From Thermodesulfobacteriaceae bacterium (GTDB lineage Bacteria; Desulfobacterota; Thermodesulfobacteria; Thermodesulfobacteriales; Thermodesulfobacteriaceae): a DNA stretch of 7,899 nt. Below the pieces are notes generated by a model that was given only the letters and a program-made list of their open reading frames with translations, made no database searches and was not told where the DNA came from. This document shows positions 1-5,528 of this stretch, piece by piece. The stretch is taken from NCBI GenBank assembly GCA_015494725.1, contig WGAR01000002.1:1-7899 (forward strand), given 5' to 3'. The first letter of the stretch is position 1. The number at the start of each line of letters is the position of its first letter. A program made the position numbers and the translations under genes.

Positions 1-1388
1 GGAGCTACTTCAACGGGTTCCATTATTCGAACAACTACAAAAAGATGGTCCCCATTTACGATGCTACGGACCTGGCTCATTTTCGGCCCATCAAAGGTCA
101 TCGAGAAAATGATACCGTGTGGACCAACCGGATGCGGATCAATTTCAAGGTTAATCCCACGGAAAACACCAACGTTAAGGTACGGCTGGCCTATTACAAG
201 ATCTGGGGTATGTCCGACGATTACGCCTCCCCGGAGATCTTTCCGAGCATGAACAACAACTTTACCTTTGGAGTCCGTCCCTCGGACAGCCGCCTCTATG
301 TGGATCGGGCCTATTTCAACTGGGTGAACATCGGTGGGTATCCCATCTGGATGTCCTTCGGTCGCCGGCCCACCACCCACGGGGCCCCGCAGCACCTGCG
401 TGAGGGTCTGGACAAGAGGGAGGCCTCTCCCTCGGGGATTAACATCGATATCCCCTTTGACGGGGCCACCATCGGGTTCCAGTACCGCTGGCCCTGGCCC
501 GGTCGCATCCGCTTCTGCTACGGCCGCGGCTTTGAGTCCGGGTTCAAGCTCTATCGGGATCGGGCCAAGGACGATGTGGACTTCTACGGGTTCGTGTGGG
601 ATGTCCTGGATGACCCCGATCGCAACATGCTGTTCATCGTGCAGGCCTTCAAGGCCGAGGGGGTAATGGACTTCCCCGAGGGGACCTGGTTCATGTCCAA
701 GATCGGTCCCATGCATGTGACCACCACCCACAATCTGGGAGATATCTACGAACTGGGAGCCACCTGGTTGCATAAAGTAGATATCCCCTATCTGGGACTT
801 GAGGGAGTGGATTATTTCATCTCCGCCGGGCTCTCCATTACCGATCCCGACAAGGTAGCCGCCATGGAATACGACATGTATAACGGTACCGACTATGTGG
901 CCAAAAAGATGTATTACACCCTGCTGGGCGGCTTTGCCCAGGCCAAGAGCCAGGTAGATACCGACACCCATACGGGTTGGGCGGTCTATGTGGGAGCCAG
1001 GATTCCGGTGCCGTGGGTCTCCGGGGCCAAACTGGGTCTTGAGTACAACTACGGCTCCAAGTGGTGGATGCCCTTCATGGTGGCCACGGACGATCTTTAC
1101 ATCAACAAACTGGTCACCCGGGGTCATGTGGCCGAGGTTTACTGGATCCAGGATCTCCCGGCTGGAGACGCCCTCTCCAAGTACGCGCGGGTCTTTTTGC
1201 GCCTGGGCTTCCAGTATTTCTGGTTTAACTACAGCGGCAGCGGTTTGTGGCTGGGTGAACCTCACGAGATCAATGAGCTTAATGACACGGTCCTCATGGG
1301 TGGGCAGCCGATGCCGGCCAACGCTCAGATGTTTGAACCTCTGGACCACATGTACAACTTCTACGCCTCCTTTGAGGTCTATTTCTAG
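1..1388 (+). CDS. Putative outer-membrane beta-barrel protein, DUF3373-like (5' partial)
   Basis: The reading frame is open from base 3, so the ATG at 45 is an internal methionine and the true start lies left of the window; 461 residues are visible. The sequence is rich in alternating aromatic/polar strands, with many Tyr, Trp, Phe and Gly, and few cysteines. It ends in FEVYF, the aromatic C-terminus expected for BAM-dependent outer-membrane barrels. The early segment WTNRMRINFKV followed by VKVRLAYYKIWG resembles the DUF3373 family of Desulfobacterota and related Gram-negatives, which is predicted to form porin-like barrels of unknown substrate. The signal peptide, if any, would be in the missing part. 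It converges with rarA, with a 37-base gap holding a terminator. The family call is from memory of the pattern; another porin-like family is the main alternative. Substrate and function are unknown. Confidence 0.75.
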   Translation, partial: SYFNGFHYSNNYKKMVPIYDATDLAHFRPIKGHRENDTVWTNRMRINFKVNPTENTNVKVRLAYYKIWGMSDDYASPEIFPSMNNNFTFGVRPSDSRLYVDRAYFNWVNIGGYPIWMSFGRRPTTHGAPQHLREGLDKREASPSGINIDIPFDGATIGFQYRWPWPGRIRFCYGRGFESGFKLYRDRAKDDVDFYGFVWDVLDDPDRNMLFIVQAFKAEGVMDFPEGTWFMSKIGPMHVTTTHNLGDIYELGATWLHKVDIPYLGLEGVDYFISAGLSITDPDKVAAMEYDMYNGTDYVAKKMYYTLLGGFAQAKSQVDTDTHTGWAVYVGARIPVPWVSGAKLGLEYNYGSKWWMPFMVATDDLYINKLVTRGHVAEVYWIQDLPAGDALSKYARVFLRLGFQYFWFNYSGSGLWLGEPHEINELNDTVLMGGQPMPANAQMFEPLDHMYNFYASFEVYF

Positions 1389-1397
1389 GGCTCTTCC

Positions 1398-1426
1398 GGG
1401 GCGGGGGCATCACCCCCGCCCCTTTT
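1398..1426 (+). terminator. Rho-independent terminator of the barrel-protein gene
   Basis: A perfect 10-bp stem (GGGGCGGGGG at 1398-1407, CCCCCGCCCC at 1413-1422) with the 5-base loop CATCA is followed by TTTT (1423-1426). It starts 9 bases after the TAG of the upstream gene. The T tail exists only in the + direction; on the - strand the stem is followed by GGAAGAG, so it is a poor terminator for the convergent rarA transcript, although the stem could still slow polymerase. Confidence 0.9.
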
Positions 1427-2757
1427 CAGGATTTCTCTTCCTTCCACCACTTTTGTAGTCGTTTCCGAAGGGTTTTTTCGTAACCTCGCTCGGTAGGAAG
1501 ATAATAACGCCGGTGGCGTAACTCCTCGGGGAGATAGTCCTGTTTCACGAAGCCCTCGGGATAATCGTGGGCATACTTGTAGCCCCTTCCGTAGCCCAGG
1601 GCCCGCATCAAAGCGGTTACCGGGTTGCGCAAATGCATGGGCACTGGAAGGGCCCCGTGGCGGCGGACATCCTCCCGGGCGGCCTTAAGCCCCCTATAAA
1701 CCGCGTTACTCTTGGGAGCACAGGCCACATACACCGCGGCCTGGGCCAGGGCCAGTTCTCCCTCCGGAAGTCCCAGGAACTCGTAAGCCTCCTTGGCGGC
1801 CACGGCCACGAGCAGGGCCATGGGGTCTGCGTTACCTACATCTTCTGAGGCCGCGGCGATGATCCTTCGCAGGATAACCCGGGGATCCTCACCGGCCTCA
1901 AGTAGCCTTACCAGCCAGTAAAGGGCCGCATCCGGGTCGCTTCCCCGCAGGCTTTTGTGAAAGGCCGAAAGGAGATTGTAATGTTCCTCTCCGGCCCGGT
2001 CGTGGCGCAGGACCCTTTCCGTAAGGAGGTCCTCCAGTTCCTTTCGGGTGATTCGACGCCGGCCATCCGCTTCCGGAGGAGCACTCTCCACCAGGGTTTC
2101 CAGCAGATTGAGGGCTACCCGGGCGTCGCCTTCGGCAGCCCCGGCCAGGAGGTCCAGGACTTCGGGCTCAACCTCGAGTTTCTCCCGGCCGTAGCCCCTT
2201 TCCGGGTCCTTAAGGGCCCTTTCCAGGAGCTTCCGGATCTCCTCGGCCGAAAGGGGTTTCAGTACCAGGACCTTGCAGCGGGAAAGCAGGGGAGCGATCA
2301 CCGAAAAGGAGGGATTTTCCGTGGTGGCCCCGATGAGGGTAACCGTTCCATCCTCCACATAGGGGAGGAGAAAGTCCTGCTGGGCCTTGTTGAAGCGATG
2401 AATCTCGTCGATGAAAAGGACGGTTCCGGATCCGGCTGCTTGGCGGGCTTCTTCCACTACGGCCCGCAATTCTTTCACTCCTGAATCCACCGCCGAAAGG
2501 GTAACCAGCCGGGCTCCGACCTCCTGCGCCAGAAGCCGGGCCAGGGTGGTCTTGCCGCAGCCCGGAGGCCCCCAGAGGATAAGGGAGGGTAGTTTCTTCT
2601 GTCGGAGGACCCGGGCCAGGAATTTCCCCGGGCCCAGAAGGTGTTCCTGCCCTACGAACTCGGAAAAGTTCCGGGGCCTCAGCCTTTCGGCCAGCGGTGG
2701 CCGGGGGGCAAACAGTCCGAACTCTCGGGGTTTAGTGCCCTTTTTCTTTGCGTCCAC
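1426..2757 (-). CDS. rarA: Replication-associated recombination protein A, AAA+ ATPase
   Basis: RarA (MgsA, the bacterial relative of WRNIP1/Mgs1) is a clamp-loader-like AAA+ ATPase that acts at stalled or damaged replication forks. The 443 residues match the usual family length. Visible motifs are the N-terminal PLAERLRPRNFSEFVGQEHLLG (about 21-42, key pattern LAERLRP and GQEHL), Walker A GPPGCGKTT (63-71), Walker B LFIDEIHRFN (114-123), sensor 1 TTENPSF (145-151), a candidate arginine finger R160 in LLSRC, and sensor-2 GDARVALNLLE (210-220). The C-terminal oligomerisation region carries SEDVGNADP (304-312) and MHLRNPVT (374-381). The start is GTG at 2757: this frame has a stop upstream near 2841 and no ATG between, so GTG is the best choice. 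It begins inside the preceding 36-codon ORF, with only a weak GGA upstream, which suggests translational coupling. It is the last gene of the - strand transporter operon, with no obvious functional link to its neighbours. Confidence 0.95.
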   Translation of the reverse strand: MDAKKKGTKPREFGLFAPRPPLAERLRPRNFSEFVGQEHLLGPGKFLARVLRQKKLPSLILWGPPGCGKTTLARLLAQEVGARLVTLSAVDSGVKELRAVVEEARQAAGSGTVLFIDEIHRFNKAQQDFLLPYVEDGTVTLIGATTENPSFSVIAPLLSRCKVLVLKPLSAEEIRKLLERALKDPERGYGREKLEVEPEVLDLLAGAAEGDARVALNLLETLVESAPPEADGRRRITRKELEDLLTERVLRHDRAGEEHYNLLSAFHKSLRGSDPDAALYWLVRLLEAGEDPRVILRRIIAAASEDVGNADPMALLVAVAAKEAYEFLGLPEGELALAQAAVYVACAPKSNAVYRGLKAAREDVRRHGALPVPMHLRNPVTALMRALGYGRGYKYAHDYPEGFVKQDYLPEELRHRRYYLPTERGYEKTLRKRLQKWWKEEKS

Positions 2758-2842
2758 AGAACATCCGGGTAAAGCAGAAGGTGCATAGAGCGGTAATGAT
2801 ATTCCAGGATATAAGCATAAAAAGAAGTGCGCTACCTTTCAT
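2732..2842 (-). CDS. MetS-like small subunit of NSS transporter (36 aa)
   Basis: This short ORF encodes 36 residues beginning MKGSALLFMLISWN and ending CGRKEKGH. It has one hydrophobic helix (about residues 4-25) followed by a basic tail (R26, R31, K32, K34), so a single-pass inner-membrane peptide with its C-terminus inside is expected. The ATG overlaps the transporter stop by 11 bases, and the ORF runs 26 bases into rarA. A purine-rich ribosome site AAGGGG (2855-2850) lies 7 bases before the ATG. In Corynebacterium glutamicum the NSS transporter MetP needs the small single-helix subunit MetS, and similar tiny ORFs (SA-x-hydrophobic near the N-terminus) follow many bacterial NSS genes. Position, size and the N-terminal pattern fit that family; homology is inferred, not computed. 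It has three cysteines (C20, C23, C29), which may be lineage-specific. The alternative is a chance ORF in the 74-base gap, which the good ribosome site and membrane profile argue against. Confidence 0.72.
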   Translation of the reverse strand: MKGSALLFMLISWNIITALCTFCFTRMFCGRKEKGH

Positions 2843-4370
2843 GGCTTTTCCCCTTTTTTCCGGAAAGATATACCAGGATACCAAAGGCCAGAAAGATGGC
2901 TAAGAGCAGCCCCCGGGTGAACCACACCGCCGGGGAGGTTTCTTCCAGGTAACCGGGCAGTTCTTTAAAAAGCCACCAGCCGGTGATAAGGGCCAGGAAG
3001 AAGGGAGTTATGTAGCGCATGATATAGAAGAAGATGCGGGGAAGTTTGATGAGCCCGCCCCGGTTTATCTCTCGCCAGGCCGCCGAGGGATCAAACCCCC
3101 AGAAAAAGACCAATACCTCGCACAGGGCAAAGACCACCACGAAGAAGGTTCCGGCCCAGAAATCCATTTCATCCAGGGCCTTGGGGACCAGAATGGCAAA
3201 ATGGGCCAGAGCAAAGAGGACCAGCATGGTGAAGGTTACCGCCTTTTTACGGGAGAGCCCGAATTCATCCTCCAGGAAGGCGATGACCGGCTGGGCGATG
3301 GCCACCGAGGAGGTAATGCCGGCGAAAAAGAGCAGGATGAACCAGAAGAATCCCAGAAGAGACCCCAGGGGAAGGTTGGCGAAGATGGCGGGCAGACTTA
3401 CGAAGGCGAGATTGAAGGCCCCGCTTGCGGCGATGGTCTGGGCTGCGGCCACCCCGAAAAAGGCCGCCGCGGCGGGAATGGCGATGGATCCCCCCAGAAC
3501 CACCTCGGCGAACTCGTTGAGGGAGGAGGCGGTAAGGGCCGAGAGGGTGAGATCGTCGTTGCGTTTGAGATAGGAGGCATAGGTGATGATGGCCCCGAAC
3601 CCCAGACTCAGAGTAAAAAAGACCTGTCCGGCTGCGGCCAGCCATACCTTGGGGTTGCCCAGTTCCTGCCACTTGGGTTCCCAGAGAAAATTCAGCCCCT
3701 GCACTGCGCTTCCGAGTGGGGTTTCCAGGGTGACCACCCTCATCATCAACAGGATGGCCAGGCCGAAGAGGATGGGCATGGCCACCTTGGCGAAGCGTTC
3801 GATCCCCCCGGAGATGCCTCTTACCAGAATGAGATAGTTGAGAAACATGGTGAGAAGAAAGAAGAGATAGGCCGCGAGAGAGGGACGATAAAGCATTCCG
3901 GAACCCTTCATCCCGGTGTAGGAGAGGAGGAAATCCCGGAAGGGACGGAGATAGGTCTCGGTCCCGGTGGCGGTCTCCGCGGCCACCCGGGGGAGCTTTC
4001 CGGCCAGGGCGAAGAAGGCGTATCCCAGGGTCCAGGATTCGATATACACGTAGTAGCAGGCCACCACAAAGGGGACAAAAAGCCCCAGGATGCCTATGTA
4101 TCGCGACAGGGGATTTTTCCAGAGGAGACCGAAGATGGCCGGGGTGGTGCCGTGGCCGCGCACCCCTCCGTAACGTCCTATGCCCCATTCCACCCACATA
4201 AGGGGGATGGCGATGAGGAGAAGGGAGATCATATAGGGAATCATGAAGACCCCGCCCCCGTTCTGGGCGGCCTGAGTGGGAAACCTCAGGAAATTGCCCA
4301 GCCCCACCGCATTTCCGGCCATAGCCAGGATGAGCCCGATCCGTGAGCCCCAGTGTTCGCGCTTGGCCAT
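2832..4370 (-). CDS. LeuT-type Na+-dependent amino-acid symporter (NSS/SLC6 family)
   Basis: This 512-residue inner-membrane protein is expected to couple Na+ entry to uptake of amino acids. It has about 12 hydrophobic segments and is very close to Aquifex LeuT along its length, with a constant offset of one residue. First helix: AMAGNAVGLGNFLRFP (16-31). Residues equivalent to the LeuT Na1 site are A21, N26, T253 and N285; Na2 site G19, V22, A350, T353 and S354; substrate pocket V103, Y107, F252, S255, F258, S354 and I358. The outer gate pair is R29 and D403. E289 matches LeuT Glu290, which replaces chloride in the prokaryotic, Cl-independent members. With the pocket intact, leucine or other small aliphatic amino acids are likely substrates (inference). 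The ATG at 4370 is preceded by GAGGG and gives the LeuT-like start KREHW. It is the first gene of the - strand operon, followed by an overlapping MetS-like ORF and rarA. Confidence 0.95.
   Translation of the reverse strand: MAKREHWGSRIGLILAMAGNAVGLGNFLRFPTQAAQNGGGVFMIPYMISLLLIAIPLMWVEWGIGRYGGVRGHGTTPAIFGLLWKNPLSRYIGILGLFVPFVVACYYVYIESWTLGYAFFALAGKLPRVAAETATGTETYLRPFRDFLLSYTGMKGSGMLYRPSLAAYLFFLLTMFLNYLILVRGISGGIERFAKVAMPILFGLAILLMMRVVTLETPLGSAVQGLNFLWEPKWQELGNPKVWLAAAGQVFFTLSLGFGAIITYASYLKRNDDLTLSALTASSLNEFAEVVLGGSIAIPAAAAFFGVAAAQTIAASGAFNLAFVSLPAIFANLPLGSLLGFFWFILLFFAGITSSVAIAQPVIAFLEDEFGLSRKKAVTFTMLVLFALAHFAILVPKALDEMDFWAGTFFVVVFALCEVLVFFWGFDPSAAWREINRGGLIKLPRIFFYIMRYITPFFLALITGWWLFKELPGYLEETSPAVWFTRGLLLAIFLAFGILVYLSGKKGKSHER
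2850..2855 (-). promoter_or_regulatory. Ribosome binding site of the MetS-like ORF
   Basis: On the - strand AAGGGG is followed by seven bases (AAAAGCC) and the ATG at 2842. It lies within the last codons of the transporter gene. It is the main sequence evidence that the 36-codon ORF is translated from its own site rather than being noise. Confidence 0.6.
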
Positions 4371-4400
4371 TTCTTTCCCTCACCGTGCGGGTTTTTCCAA

Positions 4401-4429
4401 CTTATATAAAAGAGGTATAATTTTGGCAA
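4401..4429 (-). promoter_or_regulatory. Sigma70-type promoter of the transporter operon
   Basis: Read on the - strand, a -35 box TTGCCA (4429-4424) is separated by 17 bases from a -10 box TATAAG (4406-4401). Transcription would start near 4394, giving a leader of about 24 bases that contains the GAGGG ribosome site at 4381-4377 and the ATG at 4370. A TTATAC element inside the spacer is a weaker alternative -10. Confidence 0.65.
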
Positions 4430-4484
4430 GTTCGAACCCTGGCCGCAGGGCTTTACGTTCCCGAAGGGGTCGGAGGGGCCCCGC

Positions 4485-4513
4485 TTGACAAGGGCCCTGA
4501 GGCCCGGTATATA
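4485..4513 (+). promoter_or_regulatory. Strong sigma70-type promoter of the str operon
   Basis: A perfect consensus -35 TTGACA (4485-4490) is followed by a 17-base spacer and a -10 TATATA (4508-4513). The start of transcription is expected near 4520, leaving a leader of about 63 bases before rpsL. The spacer contains the palindrome AGGGCCCT (4491-4498), and GGGGCCCC (4475-4482) lies just upstream of the -35. The promoter diverges from the transporter promoter; the two -35 boxes are about 55 bases apart. Confidence 0.85.
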
Positions 4514-4522
4514 TGAGGTCGC

Positions 4523-4555
4523 CTTCTGCGGGACAGGGTCCCGAGGGGGTTTTTT
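4523..4555 (+). terminator. Terminator-like hairpin in the str operon leader (candidate attenuator)
   Basis: CGGGAC (4529-4534) and GTCCCG (4538-4543) form a perfect 6-bp stem with loop AGG. After one mismatch the stem can extend, with several G-U pairs, through CCTTCT (4523-4528) against GGGGG (4545-4549). TTTTTT (4550-4555) follows directly, then a second T-rich stretch. It lies just downstream of the expected transcription start and before rpsL, with no + strand gene upstream to terminate, so conditional termination or a 5' stabilising hairpin are the options. The outer stem is weak. Confidence 0.45.
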
Positions 4556-4582
4556 AAGTTTTTAAAGAGGGGTTTTGAGGAT

Positions 4583-4954
4583 ATGCCCACATTCAACCAA
4601 CTGGTACGCTACGGGCGAAAGAAAAGAAAGAGTAAATCCAAGTCACCGGCGCTGGAGGGGTGTCCCCAGAAGCGGGGGGTGTGTGTGCGGGTTTATACCA
4701 CCACCCCGAAAAAGCCCAATTCCGCGCTGCGGAAGGTGGCTCGAGTCCGGCTTACCAACGGTATTGAGGTTACGGCCTACATCCCGGGTATCGGGCACAA
4801 TTTGCAGGAACACTCCGTGGTCCTGGTGCGGGGAGGGCGAGTGAAGGATCTGCCCGGGGTGCGTTACAAGATCGTTCGCGGAGCGCTGGATGCTGCCGGG
4901 GTGCAGGATCGCAGAAAGTCCCGGTCCAAGTACGGGGCTCCGAGACCGAAATAA
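4583..4954 (+). CDS. rpsL: 30S ribosomal protein S12
   Basis: S12 sits at the decoding centre of the 30S subunit and contributes to tRNA selection fidelity. The 123 residues are the family length. The start MPTFNQLVRYGRKK is the typical bacterial N-terminus and fixes the ATG. The two conserved decoding loops are present: TTTPKKPNSALRK (39-51) with K43, and GGRVKDLPGVRY (84-95) with K88 and P91. Both lysines whose substitution gives streptomycin resistance in other bacteria are unmutated. D89 is the counterpart of the aspartate beta-methylthiolated by RimO in E. coli. AAGAGGGG (4565-4572) lies 10 bases before the ATG, and GAGG (4577-4580) only 2 bases before, so the former is probably the ribosome site. 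It is the first gene of the operon, and rpsG follows after 13 bases. Confidence 0.99.
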   Translation: MPTFNQLVRYGRKKRKSKSKSPALEGCPQKRGVCVRVYTTTPKKPNSALRKVARVRLTNGIEVTAYIPGIGHNLQEHSVVLVRGGRVKDLPGVRYKIVRGALDAAGVQDRRKSRSKYGAPRPK

Positions 4955-4967
4955 GGAGAGTTGAACC

Positions 4968-5441
4968 ATGCCGCGCAGAGGTCCGGTTCCCAAAAGAGAG
5001 GTTTTGCCCGATCCCAAGTATGGAAGTGTGCTGGTGGCCAAGTTTATCAACTGTCTTATGCGCGATGGGAAAAAGAGTGTGGCCCGGCGTATCTTTTACG
5101 GGGCCATGGATCTGCTGGAGAAGAAATCCGGGGGTGAGGATCCCCTGAAGATATTCGAGAAGGCCGTGGAGAACTGTAAGCCCCTGCTGGAGACTCGTTC
5201 CCGGCGGGTGGGCGGGGCTACCTATCAGGTACCCATGGAGGTTCGGCCGGAGCGGCAGCAGTCCCTGGCCATTCGGTGGATCATTCAGGCGGCGAGAGCA
5301 CGTTCCGAAAAGACCATGGTGGAGCGTCTGGCTAACGAACTGTGGGATGCTTACAACGAGCGCGGTGCGGCCATTAAAAAGAAGGAAGATACGCACCGCA
5401 TGGCGGAGTCTAATCGGGCTTTCGCCCATTATCGTTGGTAG
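4968..5441 (+). CDS. rpsG: 30S ribosomal protein S7
   Basis: S7 nucleates assembly of the 30S head by binding the 3' major domain of 16S rRNA and lies near the E site. The 157 residues match the usual 155-158. Conserved blocks are VPKREVLPDPKYGS (7-20), LMRDGKKS (30-37), the RNA-binding beta-hairpin region RSRRVGGATYQVPMEVRP (77-94), and the C-terminus HRMAESNRAFAHYRW (143-157). The ribosome site AAGGAG (4953-4958) overlaps the rpsL stop codon and lies 9 bases from the ATG, a tight arrangement consistent with coupled translation. In E. coli S7 is the repressor of this operon. The gene is followed by an 87-base gap with a terminator-like hairpin. Confidence 0.99.
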   Translation: MPRRGPVPKREVLPDPKYGSVLVAKFINCLMRDGKKSVARRIFYGAMDLLEKKSGGEDPLKIFEKAVENCKPLLETRSRRVGGATYQVPMEVRPERQQSLAIRWIIQAARARSEKTMVERLANELWDAYNERGAAIKKKEDTHRMAESNRAFAHYRW

Positions 5442-5461
5442 AGGCCCTTCACGATAGGTAT

Positions 5462-5490
5462 AGCCCCCGGGAAAAGAAGGCGGGGGTTTT
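5462..5490 (+). terminator. Intrinsic-terminator-like hairpin between rpsG and fusA
   Basis: CCCCCG (5464-5469) pairs with CGGGGG (5481-5486); an A-T and a G-T pair can extend the stem to 8 bp (from 5462). The loop is 11 bases, purine-rich. TTTTGTTT follows from 5487. It has the form of a rho-independent terminator 20 bases after the rpsG stop, inside an otherwise co-directional operon, so it is likely to be leaky and to lower fusA-tuf transcription relative to rpsL-rpsG, or to be regulated. I see no convincing consensus promoter between it and fusA. Confidence 0.6.
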
Positions 5491-5508
5491 GTTTGATGTT
5501 TGAAATTT

Positions 5509-5515
5509 AAGGAGG
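5509..5515 (+). promoter_or_regulatory. Ribosome binding site of fusA, unusually far from the ATG
   Basis: AAGGAGG is a full Shine-Dalgarno match, but 13 bases separate it from the ATG at 5529, longer than the usual 5-9. The four codon positions before the ATG in frame are GAG AGC AAG GCC, so there is no closer upstream start. A second, short AAGG (5523-5526) is only 2 bases from the ATG. Confidence 0.6.
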
Positions 5516-5528
5516 CGAGAGCAAGGCC

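Noticed and set aside
45..47. ATG at 45 as the start of the outer-membrane protein.
   Set aside because: The same frame is open to the left edge with barrel-like residues, there is no ribosome site and no signal peptide after this ATG, so it is an internal methionine.
1398..1422. The convergent-gene hairpin acting as a bidirectional terminator.
   Set aside because: The stem is symmetric, but only the + strand side has a T tail, so termination of rarA by it is not supported.
2411..2788. An arginine/serine-rich + strand open frame opposite rarA.
   Set aside because: It is fully antisense to the Walker A/B region of rarA and has no family resemblance.
3201..4346. A 381-codon open frame on the + strand opposite the transporter.
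   Set aside because: Its Gly/Glu/Gln/His-rich composition is the mirror of a membrane-protein gene; it has no recognisable domain and lies wholly inside the transporter.
4424..4445. GTTCGAACCC resembling the T-loop of a tRNA, possibly a tRNA fragment or attachment site.
   Set aside because: The flanking bases do not form the T stem, there is no acceptor, anticodon or CCA region, and the stretch overlaps the -35 region of the transporter promoter. It is most likely chance.
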